From the NCBI GenBank assembly GCA_963755075.1, contig CAVWKL010000040.1, positions 1-5,328 on the forward strand: DNA of 5,328 bases. The letters are read 5' to 3'. The notes beneath the pieces were generated by a model. The model ran no database searches. It saw nothing but the letters and a program-made list of their open reading frames with translations, and was not told where the DNA came from. Origin of the DNA: Roseiarcus sp963755075. Its GTDB lineage: Bacteria > Pseudomonadota > Alphaproteobacteria > Rhizobiales > Beijerinckiaceae. Numbering within the stretch: position 1 is the first letter of the stretch; every line of letters starts with the position of its first letter. Made by a program: the position numbers and the translations under genes. Below, in pieces: positions 1-5,320 of the stretch.

Positions 1-2
1 AC

Positions 3-469
3 CCCGAACTGCTCGACCTGGTGGCGCACCTCAGCGACGACGAACTGATGAAACTGCGCCGCGGCGGCCACGATCCGCGCAAGGTCTACAACGCCTACAA
101 GACGGCCGTGGAAACCAAGGACCGCCCCACCGTCATCCTGGCCCATACCATCAAAGGCTACGGGCTGGGCGAGGGCGAGGGCCGCAACATCACCCATCAG
201 CAGAAGAAGCTCAACGAGCAGGAGCTCGAGCATTTCCGGTCGCGCTTCGAGATCCACATTCCGGAAGAGGCCGCCCGCCATGCCGAATTCTTCCGGCCGC
301 CCTCGGACAGCCCGGAAATGGCCTACCTGCACGAGCAGCGGCGCCGGCTGGGTGGATACATGCCGAGCCGCTCCGCCAGGGCCGGCAAGATCGAAGCGCC
401 GCCGCTCGATTACCTGAAGGAGTCGCTCAAAGGATCGTCCGGGCGCGAGGTCTCGAGCACCATGGCGTT
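3..469 (+). CDS. aceE: Pyruvate dehydrogenase E1 component, homodimeric type, internal fragment (both ends missing)
   Basis: AceE is the thiamine-diphosphate-dependent subunit of the cytosolic pyruvate dehydrogenase complex. It decarboxylates pyruvate and reductively acetylates the lipoyl groups of E2. The readable frame starts at base 3 (PELLDLVAHLSDDEL) and gives about 155 residues. Recognisable AceE landmarks in order are RRGGHDP, TVILAHTIKGYG, NITHQQKK, SPEMAYLHEQRRRLGGYMPSR and REVSSTMA. The His at 195-197 (NITHQQ) corresponds, by my recollection of the family, to E. coli His407 in the mobile active-site loop. On that basis the piece spans roughly residues 343-500 of a family near 890 residues long. 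The start lies outside the window. The match stops right after STMA, where relatives continue FVR; from there the sequence belongs to another gene in another frame. The remaining ~400 C-terminal residues are absent, so this copy as written cannot encode a working enzyme. Confidence 0.93.
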
Positions 470-472
470 AGC
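467..472. other. Abrupt junction between aceE and the middle of an nSTAND/WD40 gene
   Basis: Upstream, frame 3 reads as AceE through ATG GCG TT (REVSSTMA, then the first two bases of an expected Phe codon). From base 470 onward, frame 1 reads AG CCG GCG CAC GAG, matching the (E)PAHEALLRQW motif that sits inside nSTAND1 proteins. Frame 1 is closed just before, by TAG at 469-471, a stop created by the joint itself. No inverted repeat, target duplication or insertion sequence is visible at the joint, and the two frames do not match. It is either a genomic deletion or translocation breakpoint or an assembly chimera; the sequence alone cannot decide. The exact base is inferred from family motifs. 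Confidence 0.8.
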
Positions 473-2340
473 CGGCGCACGAGGCGCTGCTGCGGCAATG
501 GGGCCTGTTGCAGGGGTGGCTCGCCGAGGATTTTGGGCTGCTGGCGACGCTGGAGGGCGTGCAAAGGGCGTCGCGCGATTGGGAGGCGAACGGGCGGGCC
601 GAGGCGTGGCTCGCCCATCAGGGACAGCGGCTTGCGGAAGCGCTGGGGTTGGACGCGCGCCCGGACATCGCGGCGAAACTGGGTGCGGGGGACCGCGCCT
701 ATCTCGCGGACTGCCGCGCCAAGGAAGACGCCGCGCAGGCGGAGGCGGAGGCGCGGCGGCGCGAGCGCGAGGAGGAGCAGGCGAGGAAGCTCGCGGACGC
801 AGAGGCGATCGCGGCGGCCAAGCAGCGCGTCGCGAGCCGCACGCGAGTTGGCCTCGTCGCGGCGCTCGCGCTCGCGGTCGTCGCCGCTGGATTCGGTTTC
901 TATGCGTGGCGCGAAAAGGCGATCGCGGTCGATCAGACGCGCGAGGCCGAGCTGCAGCGCGACGCCGCCGATGCGGCGAAGACGGTGGCGGTCGAGCGCG
1001 AGTCCGAAGCGCGGCGGAACCAGGTTGCGGCGCTCGCCGCCCTGTCGAGCGCGGCGTTGGGGGCGAATCCGGCGCGCGCGGCCAAGCTGGCGCTCTCGGC
1101 ATGGCCGAGGCGCCTGGCGGACCTGAGCCCTAAGCTCGGCGTGGCGATGGGCGCGCTTGGCGCCGCCGTGCCGGAGTTGCGGGAGCGAGCGATTTTGCGC
1201 GGCCATGACGACAAGGTTTCCAGCGCCGCCTTCTCGCCGGACGGGAGGCGGGTCGTCACCGCCTCCTTCGACAAGACCGCGCGGCTGTGGGATGGGGCGA
1301 CGGGCAAGGAAATCGCCGTCCTCAGCGGCCACGAGAATTGGGTCAATGGCGCCGCCTTCTCGCCGGATGGGACGCGCGTCGTCACCGTCTCCTTCGACAA
1401 GACCGCGCGGCTGTGGGATGCGGCGACGGGCGCGCCGATCGCCGTGCTCAGCGGCCATGACGCTACCGTGTGGAGCGCCGCCTTCTCGCCGGACGGGAGG
1501 CGCGTCGTCACCGCCTCCTGGGACAAGACGGCGCGGCTATGGGATGCGGCGACCGGCGCGCCGATCGCCGTGCTGCGCGGCCATGAGGCGATCGTTTTGA
1601 GCGCCGCCTTCTCGCCGGATGGGACGCGGGTCGTCACCGCCTCCGAGGACAAGACCGCGCGGCTGTGGGACGCGGCGACCGGCACGGAAATCGCCGTCCT
1701 CAGCGGCCACGAGAGTTGGGTCAATGGCGCCGCCTTCTCGCCGGACGGGACGCGCCTCGTCACCGCCTCCAGCGACGCGACCGCCCGGCTGTGGGACGCC
1801 GCGACGGGCGTGCAATCTTTCGTCCTGCGCGGCCACAAAGACAAGGTTTTGAGCGCCGCGTTCTCGCCGGACGGGACGCGCGTCGTCACCGCCTCCGAGG
1901 ACAAGACGGCGCGGCTGTGGAATGCGGCGACAGGCGCGCCGATCGCCGATCTGCGCGGTCACGACGGTTTCGTCACGGGCGCCGCCTTCTCGCCGGAGGG
2001 GACGCGCATCCTCACCGCCTCTGACGACAAGACCGCGAGGCTTTGGGATGCGACCGGCAAGGACATCGCCGTCTTGCGCGGTCACGAGGCCATCGTTTGG
2101 AGCGCCGCCTTCTCGCCGGACGGCGCGCGCGTCGTCACCGCCTCCGACGACAAGACCGCGAGGCTGTGGGATGTGGCGACGGGCAGGGAAGTTGCCGCCC
2201 TCAGCGGCCATGCGGCGGCGGTGCTCGACGCCGTCTTCTCGCCGGACGGAACACGCGTCGTCACGGCCTCCGAGGATCGGACCGCGCGGATTCTGGGATT
2301 GGGCGACGGGCAGGCCGACGGTCGTCCTGGGCGGCCATGA
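472..2340 (+). CDS. 5' reading frame of the broken nSTAND/WD40 gene: signalling linker, membrane helix and WD40 repeats 1-9
   Basis: Frame 1 is open from 472 to the TGA at 2338-2340; an automatic caller could start it at TTG 508 (610 residues). HEALLRQW lies at 478-501 and GWLAED at 514-531. A Glu/Arg/Ala-rich coiled coil occupies about 712-840 (AEAEARRREREEEQARKLAD). It is followed by a hydrophobic helix at 847-909 (VGLVAALALAVVAAGFGFYAW), the only membrane segment, flanked by Arg and Lys. A second charged helix covers about 910-1040 (REAELQRDAADAAKTVAVER), and NPARAAKLALSAW follows. WD40 repeats begin at 1195. The last genuine residues are TARI at 2281-2292; ILGLGDGQADGRPGRP and the stop come from reading past the inserted base. 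The membrane helix suggests that the WD40 and ATPase parts sit on opposite sides of the membrane or are anchored at it. That is inference from the family, with orientation unknown. Confidence 0.75.
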   Translation, partial: PAHEALLRQWGLLQGWLAEDFGLLATLEGVQRASRDWEANGRAEAWLAHQGQRLAEALGLDARPDIAAKLGAGDRAYLADCRAKEDAAQAEAEARRREREEEQARKLADAEAIAAAKQRVASRTRVGLVAALALAVVAAGFGFYAWREKAIAVDQTREAELQRDAADAAKTVAVERESEARRNQVAALAALSSAALGANPARAAKLALSAWPRRLADLSPKLGVAMGALGAAVPELRERAILRGHDDKVSSAAFSPDGRRVVTASFDKTARLWDGATGKEIAVLSGHENWVNGAAFSPDGTRVVTVSFDKTARLWDAATGAPIAVLSGHDATVWSAAFSPDGRRVVTASWDKTARLWDAATGAPIAVLRGHEAIVLSAAFSPDGTRVVTASEDKTARLWDAATGTEIAVLSGHESWVNGAAFSPDGTRLVTASSDATARLWDAATGVQSFVLRGHKDKVLSAAFSPDGTRVVTASEDKTARLWNAATGAPIADLRGHDGFVTGAAFSPEGTRILTASDDKTARLWDATGKDIAVLRGHEAIVWSAAFSPDGARVVTASDDKTARLWDVATGREVAALSGHAAAVLDAVFSPDGTRVVTASEDRTARILGLGDGQADGRPGRP

Positions 2341-3091
2341 GGATGCGGTCAACAGCGCCGCCTTCTCGCCGGACGGGACGCGCGTCGTCACCGCCTCCAA
2401 TGACAAGACGGCGCGGCTGTGGGAGGCGGCGACGGGCAAGGAGATCGCCGTGCTCAGCGGCCACGACGGTTTCGTTTCGAGCGCCGCGTTCTCGCCGGAC
2501 GGGACGCGGGTCGTCACCGCCTCGCGCGACGGAACCGCGCGGCTGTGGAATGGGGCGACGGGCGCGCCGATCGCCGTGCTGCGCGGCCGCGACGGTTCGC
2601 TCTTGAGCGCCGCGTTCTCTGCGGACGGGACGCGCATCGTCACCGCCTCCTCCTTGACGGCCGCGCGGGTGTGGGACGCGGCGACGGGGCAGGAAATCGC
2701 CGAGCTGGGCGGCGGCCGCCATGTGCTTTGGAGCGCCGCGTTCTCGCCGGACGGGACGCGCGTCGTCACCGCCTCCTGGGACCATACCGCGCGGGTCTGG
2801 GATGCGGCGACGGGCGAGGAAATCCCCGGCCTCGGCGGTTCCGCTCCGCCGGTGTTTGTCGCCGTGTTGCGCGGCCACGACGATGTGGTTCGCGACGCCG
2901 CCTTCTCGCCGGACGGAATGCGCCTCGTCACGGCCTCCGAGGACAAGACCGCGAGGCTTTGGGATGCGGCGACGGGCGCGCCGATCATCGTGCTGCGCGG
3001 CCACGACAAAGCCGTCAACAGCGCCGCGTTCTCGCCGGACGGGAGGCGCGTCGTCACCGCCTCTTACGACGGGACCGCCCGAATTTGGGAC
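1195..3091 (+). repeat. Fifteen tandem WD40 repeats (126-base units) forming one or two beta-propellers
   Basis: The unit is 42 residues with consensus LxGHxxxVxSAAFSPDGTRVVTASxDKTARLWDAATGxxIAV. Unit starts are 1195, 1321, 1447, 1573, 1699, 1825, 1951, 2074, 2200, 2327, 2453, 2579, 2705, 2867 and 2993. Unit 7 is one codon short (DATGKD instead of DAATGKE). Unit 9 contains the frameshift. Unit 12 has lost the GH and the structural Asp (LRGRDGS, ASSLTAAR). Unit 13 has lost GH (LGGGRHV) and carries 12 extra residues (PGLGGSAPPVFV) before unit 14. Units are very alike at DNA level, so slippage or recombination between them is expected. WD40 propellers are protein-interaction platforms and in STAND proteins are thought to act as the sensing end. 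Fourteen units would build two seven-bladed propellers; the fifteenth may be a linker, a closing strand or a recent addition. Confidence 0.93.
2290..2296 (+). other. Frameshift site: apparent one-base insertion in WD40 repeat 9
   Basis: Repeat 9 reads ACC GCG CGG ATT and then CTGGGATTGGGCGACG. Dropping the C at 2293 gives TGG GAT TGG GCG ACG, that is WDWATG, exactly the expected WD signature (repeat 15 also uses ATT TGG GAC). Downstream, repeats 10-15 are all in the new frame (frame 2) and upstream repeats 1-8 are all in frame 1. This is therefore a single, well-localised indel, not two separate genes. It is either a real inactivating mutation or a base-calling or assembly error in repetitive sequence. 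Confidence 0.9.
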
Positions 3092-3244
3092 GTCTCCTCT
3101 ATCCCAAAGGGCGACGTCTTCCACATCGCCTGCGCCTGGCTGCCCGATCACGACCTCACCGACATCGCGCGCGACTACGGCCTGACGAACCTCGATCCGA
3201 TCTGCGAAGGCGATCCGCCGCGCCCTGATCCGCCGGCGCCATAA
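2294..3244 (+). CDS. 3' reading frame of the broken nSTAND/WD40 gene: end of repeat 9 through repeat 15 and C-terminal tail
   Basis: Frame 2 carries the genuine protein from WDWATGRPTVVLGGHED to the TAA at 3242-3244, about 316 residues. Six full WD40 repeats (10-15) end with ARIWDVSS near 3091. They are followed by a short non-WD tail, FHIACAWLPDHDLTDIARDYGL, then TNLDPICEGDPP and a Pro-rich end. A tail of this kind (ACxWLPDHDL) is common at the very C-terminus of bacterial nSTAND/WD40 proteins, which supports this as the natural end. Frame 2 is open much further upstream (to about 1922), but that part is an out-of-frame shadow of repeats 6-9. There is no start codon with a ribosome binding site just after the frameshift, so this piece would not be translated separately at any useful level. 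It belongs with the 5' frame as one gene. Confidence 0.8.
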   Translation, partial: WDWATGRPTVVLGGHEDAVNSAAFSPDGTRVVTASNDKTARLWEAATGKEIAVLSGHDGFVSSAAFSPDGTRVVTASRDGTARLWNGATGAPIAVLRGRDGSLLSAAFSADGTRIVTASSLTAARVWDAATGQEIAELGGGRHVLWSAAFSPDGTRVVTASWDHTARVWDAATGEEIPGLGGSAPPVFVAVLRGHDDVVRDAAFSPDGMRLVTASEDKTARLWDAATGAPIIVLRGHDKAVNSAAFSPDGRRVVTASYDGTARIWDVSSIPKGDVFHIACAWLPDHDLTDIARDYGLTNLDPICEGDPPRPDPPAP

Positions 3245-3270
3245 CGCTCCAAGCCGCTCCGCTCACAGCG

Positions 3271-3275
3271 AAAGG
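3271..3275 (+). promoter_or_regulatory. Probable weak ribosome binding site for the patatin gene
   Basis: AAAGG lies ten bases before the ATG at 3286, inside the 41-base gap after the WD40 gene's TAA. It is the only Shine-Dalgarno-like run in the gap. The gap holds no hairpin or T-run that would act as a terminator, so co-transcription of the WD40 and patatin genes is plausible. Confidence 0.4.
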
Positions 3276-3285
3276 CCCGACGCCG

Positions 3286-4446
3286 ATGCATGAGACCGAA
3301 CGCGACCGGCGATTGTTCGCACCCGGCCCCAAGCGCATACTCGCTCTGGACGGCGGCGGGGTTCGCGGCATCGTCAGTCTGGCTTTTCTCGAGCGCATCG
3401 AGGAAATCTTATCGCTGCGCGCCGGGCGCGCCACGGTTCTCGCCGACTATTTCGATCTGATCGGCGGCACCTCGACCGGCGCGATCCTCGCTACCGGGCT
3501 TTCGCTCGGCATGTCCGTCGAGGCCCTCATCGCGGTCTATCTTTCGCTTTCGCACGCGGCGTTCCGCGGTTGGCGCTTTCATGGCGGCGTGCTGTTCCCG
3601 AAGTTTCGCCGCGCGCCGCTCTACGCCGAGATTCACCGCCAGGTCGGCCACGAGACGCTCGGCTCCGCCAAGCTGCGCACCGGCCTGGCGATCGTCGCCA
3701 AGCGCATCGACACCGGAAGCGTCTGGGTGTTCCATAACAATCCGCGCGGTCCGTACTTCGATCCGCCGCTCCGCCGCGAGAGTTCGACCCCCAACAAGGA
3801 CCTGCGGCTCGACCGGCTGCTGCGCGCCAGCACGGCCGCGCCGACGTTCTTCGCGCCGGAACGCCTTGAGGTCGCGCCGGGGCTCGTCGGCACTTTCGTC
3901 GACGGCGGCGTCAGCCCCCACAACAACCCCGCCCTGTTGATGTTCATGTTGGCGACGATCAACGGCTACGGCTTTCGCTGGCCGGTCGGCACGGACAAGG
4001 TGCTGCTGACTTCGGTCGGCACCGGCCACATTCCGCTCACCGGCCAAGCGATGCCAGGCCGTTTTGCCTTCAGCGCCGCTCTCGCGGTGCACGCCCTGCG
4101 GTCGGTCATCGACGATTGCAGCTTTCTTGGGCAGACCATGCTGCAGTGGTTCGGCGCAACGCCGACGCCGACAACGATCGACTCCGAGATCGGCGATCTC
4201 TCCGGCGACCAATTGGGCGCGCATTCGTTGTTCCGCTATCTGCGCTACAACATCGAGGTCTCGGCGGACTGGATCGGCGAGAAACTCCGGCGGCCATTGA
4301 CGCCGAGGGAACTCAAGGAACTGAAACAGATGGACCAACCGGAGTCGATTCCGCTTCTCCTCGAACTGTCGCGTCTGGCCGCCCGCCAGCAAATCTCGCC
4401 GGAGCACTTCCCGGCGGTTTTTGATCGCTTCGCGGACGCGGGTTGA
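3286..4446 (+). CDS. Patatin-like phospholipase (lipid acyl hydrolase)
   Basis: The protein has 386 residues and shows the complete patatin catalytic set. The oxyanion-hole loop DGGGVRG is at residues 22-28, the nucleophile elbow GTSTG at 61-65 with catalytic Ser63, and the DGG motif has Asp206 as the second member of the Ser-Asp dyad. Supporting family segments are ADYFDLIGGTSTGAIL, RLDRLLRASTAAPTFFAPE and VDGGVSPHNNPALLM. Enzymes of this family cleave acyl chains from membrane phospholipids or other lipids; the substrate here cannot be read. No signal peptide or membrane helix is seen, so it should be cytosolic and act on the inner leaflet. Residues of about 230-386 form a mostly helical C-terminal part that I do not recognise. 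ATG 3286 is chosen because it gives the usual short lead into KRILALDGGG and has AAAGG upstream. It follows the WD40 gene by 41 bases, suggesting an operon. Patatins serve as effectors in some anti-phage systems (CapV in CBASS), so a defence role is possible but inferred; general lipid turnover is the alternative. Confidence 0.92.
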   Translation: MHETERDRRLFAPGPKRILALDGGGVRGIVSLAFLERIEEILSLRAGRATVLADYFDLIGGTSTGAILATGLSLGMSVEALIAVYLSLSHAAFRGWRFHGGVLFPKFRRAPLYAEIHRQVGHETLGSAKLRTGLAIVAKRIDTGSVWVFHNNPRGPYFDPPLRRESSTPNKDLRLDRLLRASTAAPTFFAPERLEVAPGLVGTFVDGGVSPHNNPALLMFMLATINGYGFRWPVGTDKVLLTSVGTGHIPLTGQAMPGRFAFSAALAVHALRSVIDDCSFLGQTMLQWFGATPTPTTIDSEIGDLSGDQLGAHSLFRYLRYNIEVSADWIGEKLRRPLTPRELKELKQMDQPESIPLLLELSRLAARQQISPEHFPAVFDRFADAG

Positions 4447-4533
4447 TTGCATTACGGCGGCAGGCTCGCCCATAACGTCGTCAAAGGGCTCGACGAGGCC
4501 GCGGGCGGTGGTCTATGGCTAGCCTCGCCATGA
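4447..4533 (+). pseudogene. Possible 3' tail of a lost gene, coupled to apt by an ATGA overlap
   Basis: After the patatin stop, the same frame stays open for 28 codons (LHYGGRLAHNVVKGL, then DEAAGGGLWLASP) and ends at TGA 4531-4533. Most of these codons end in G or C, as in real genes of this window. The stop overlaps the ATG at 4530 as ATGA, a classic arrangement for translational coupling between neighbouring genes. This suggests the end of a gene that once preceded apt and whose body has been replaced by the STAND-patatin segment. I do not recognise the protein. It could also be chance coding-like spacer, or readthrough sequence of the patatin gene after a nonsense change. It is too short to settle by eye. 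Confidence 0.35.
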
Positions 4534-5060
4534 GCGATCTCGCCGCCTCCATCCGCACCATTCCGGACTACCCGAAGCCCGGCGTTCTCTTTCGGGACAT
4601 CACGACGCTGCTCGGCGACGCGCGGGCGTTCCGCCGCGCGATCGACGAGCTCGTTCAGCCCTGGGCCGGGACGAAGGTCGACAAGATCGCGGGGATCGAA
4701 GCGCGCGGGTTCATCATCGGGGGCGCGGTCGCCCATCAGCTTTCGGCCGGGTTCATTCCGGTCAGGAAGAAGGGCAAGCTTCCCCATGTCACCGTTTCCA
4801 TCGCCTATTCGCTCGAATACGGGCTCGACGAAATGGAGATGCACGAGGACGCCGTCCGACCCGGCGAGCGCGTCATTCTCGTCGACGATCTCATCGCCAC
4901 CGGCGGGACGGCGGAGGGCGCGGTCAAACTCTTGCGCAAGCTCGGCGCCGATGTCGTGGCCGCCTGTTTCGTCATCGATCTGCCGGACCTGGGAGGCGCC
5001 CAGAAACTGCAGGCCTTGGGCGTGCCGGTGCATTCCCTCATCGCCTTCGAAGGGCACTGA
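4530..5060 (+). CDS. apt: Adenine phosphoribosyltransferase
   Basis: Apt is a cytosolic homodimeric purine-salvage enzyme that converts adenine plus PRPP to AMP and pyrophosphate. The protein is 176 residues from ATG 4530 (181 from ATG 4515), close to the E. coli length of 183. Family landmarks in order are SIRTIPDYPKPGVLFRDIT near the N-terminus, GIEARGFIIGGAVA, the flexible-loop region VRKKGKLP and LEYG, then the PRPP-binding loop VILVDDLIATGGTA, and the ending DLPDLGGAQKLQALGV...LIAFEGH. I prefer ATG 4530 (MSDLAASIRTIPDYPKPG) because it leaves the usual lead before the conserved block and overlaps an upstream stop as ATGA. ATG 4515 adds only MASLA, and neither start has a strong Shine-Dalgarno sequence. 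Nothing is missing or odd in the protein. It has no evident functional link to the STAND-patatin genes and looks like a host housekeeping gene beside them. Confidence 0.96.
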   Translation: MSDLAASIRTIPDYPKPGVLFRDITTLLGDARAFRRAIDELVQPWAGTKVDKIAGIEARGFIIGGAVAHQLSAGFIPVRKKGKLPHVTVSIAYSLEYGLDEMEMHEDAVRPGERVILVDDLIATGGTAEGAVKLLRKLGADVVAACFVIDLPDLGGAQKLQALGVPVHSLIAFEGH

Positions 5061-5206
5061 GGGCGGCCGCCGGCGGTTTCTCGCCGCGACTTCACGTCCG
5101 TGCGGATCGAGCCTCGGCCGCCGCCCGCCATGTCCGGCTTCAGACAGATGTGAGACTCGCGCTGGCCTCAGCGCCAGCCATCCATTGATTGCTTGGAGGC
5201 GATTCT
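5061..5206. other. Intergenic spacer after apt, no gene seen
   Basis: This stretch shows no convincing coding frame, tRNA or terminator. It contains a GCGGCCGC palindrome (5063-5070), a 5-bp stem CGGCG/CGCCG (5071-5075 with 5082-5086) and a 6-bp stem GCTGGC/GCCAGC (5161-5166 with 5173-5178). None is followed by a run of T, so I do not call a terminator. Confidence 0.5.
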
Positions 5207-5320
5207 GCGCGAGAGGAATTCGAACTCAAGGACGGCCCCATAGCCCGTTCTTGCGAACGGGCTATGGGGCCGCCGACGGAGGCGGTGCTTCGCATCCTTG
5301 ACTTCGAATTCCTCTCGCGC
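5207..5320. repeat. Nested inverted repeat (114 bases), possible palindromic mobile or REP-like element
   Basis: The outer arms are 5207-5232 and 5295-5320, 26 bases each. They are reverse complements with one mismatch (GAACTC on the left against GACTTC on the right). Each arm contains the self-palindromic core GAATTC/TTCGAA. The left arm abuts an inner 18-bp hairpin directly; on the right, 22 unpaired bases (5273-5294) separate the hairpin from the outer arm, so the element is asymmetric. There is no reading frame inside large enough for a transposase. This shape fits a non-autonomous palindromic repeat (REP/BIME- or MITE-like) or a processed structured RNA better than a simple terminator. 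Its family is not recognised, and copies elsewhere cannot be checked from one window. Confidence 0.85.
5233..5272. repeat. Perfect 18-bp inner hairpin with TTGC loop
   Basis: CGGCCCCATAGCCCGTTC (5233-5250) pairs without mismatch with 5255-5272 around the four-base loop TTGC. It is GC-rich and very stable as RNA or as a cruciform. There is no T-run after it, and it lies about 170 bases past the apt stop. A Rho-independent terminator role is therefore possible only in a loose sense; as part of the larger nested repeat it is better read as an element core. Confidence 0.9.

Larger units (their letters stand above)
470..3244 (+). pseudogene. nSTAND1-type ATPase with WD40 repeats: 5'-truncated and frameshifted remnant
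   Basis: Removing one base near 2293 and joining 472-2292 to 2294-3241 gives about 923 residues of continuous protein. The order is the HEALLRQW/LLQGWLAED segment that follows the STAND ATPase module, a charged coiled coil, one transmembrane helix, a second charged helix, an ANPARAAKLALSAW helical segment, 15 WD40 repeats and the tail FHIACAWLPDHDLTDIARDYGL. This is the known layout of nSTAND1/WD40 signalling proteins, which normally run well over 1000 residues with an ATPase and often an N-terminal effector (caspase-like, TIR or other). Those N-terminal parts are missing because the gene is fused to aceE. No convincing start codon with a ribosome binding site is visible: the first candidate is a TTG at 508, and the first in-frame ATG is 1147, next to the WD40 array. 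I infer a non-functional remnant here, or an intact gene broken by assembly and a sequencing error. Confidence 0.82.

Noticed and set aside
21..1133. A continuous 370-codon reading frame starting in AceE and running to 1133
   Set aside because: Only the part up to about 469 is AceE. The rest is Gly/Ala/Arg-rich out-of-frame translation of the STAND gene, not a real fusion protein.
1195..3091. Regular 126-base periodicity as a CRISPR or non-coding tandem array
   Set aside because: The periodicity is fully explained by protein-coding WD40 units; the repeats are imperfect and in frame, with no separate unique spacers.
427..3151. Several long open frames on the - strand (for example 427-1458, 933-1904, 1537-3057, 2261-3151)
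   Set aside because: They are antisense shadows of the GC-rich WD40 gene. Their proteins repeat with the same 42-residue period as the WD40 units and lack any recognisable family.
3409..4473. A 354-codon frame on the - strand opposite the patatin gene
   Set aside because: The + strand carries a complete patatin with all catalytic motifs. The antisense frame has Arg-rich composition and no family signal, as expected from third-position GC bias.
5061..5180. Short stems after apt as a Rho-independent terminator
   Set aside because: Stems are only 5-6 bp and not followed by T-runs; such stems arise easily by chance at this GC content.
4786..5301. A 171-codon + strand frame overlapping apt
   Set aside because: It is an alternate-frame shadow of apt that runs into the spacer and palindrome, with no recognisable protein motif.
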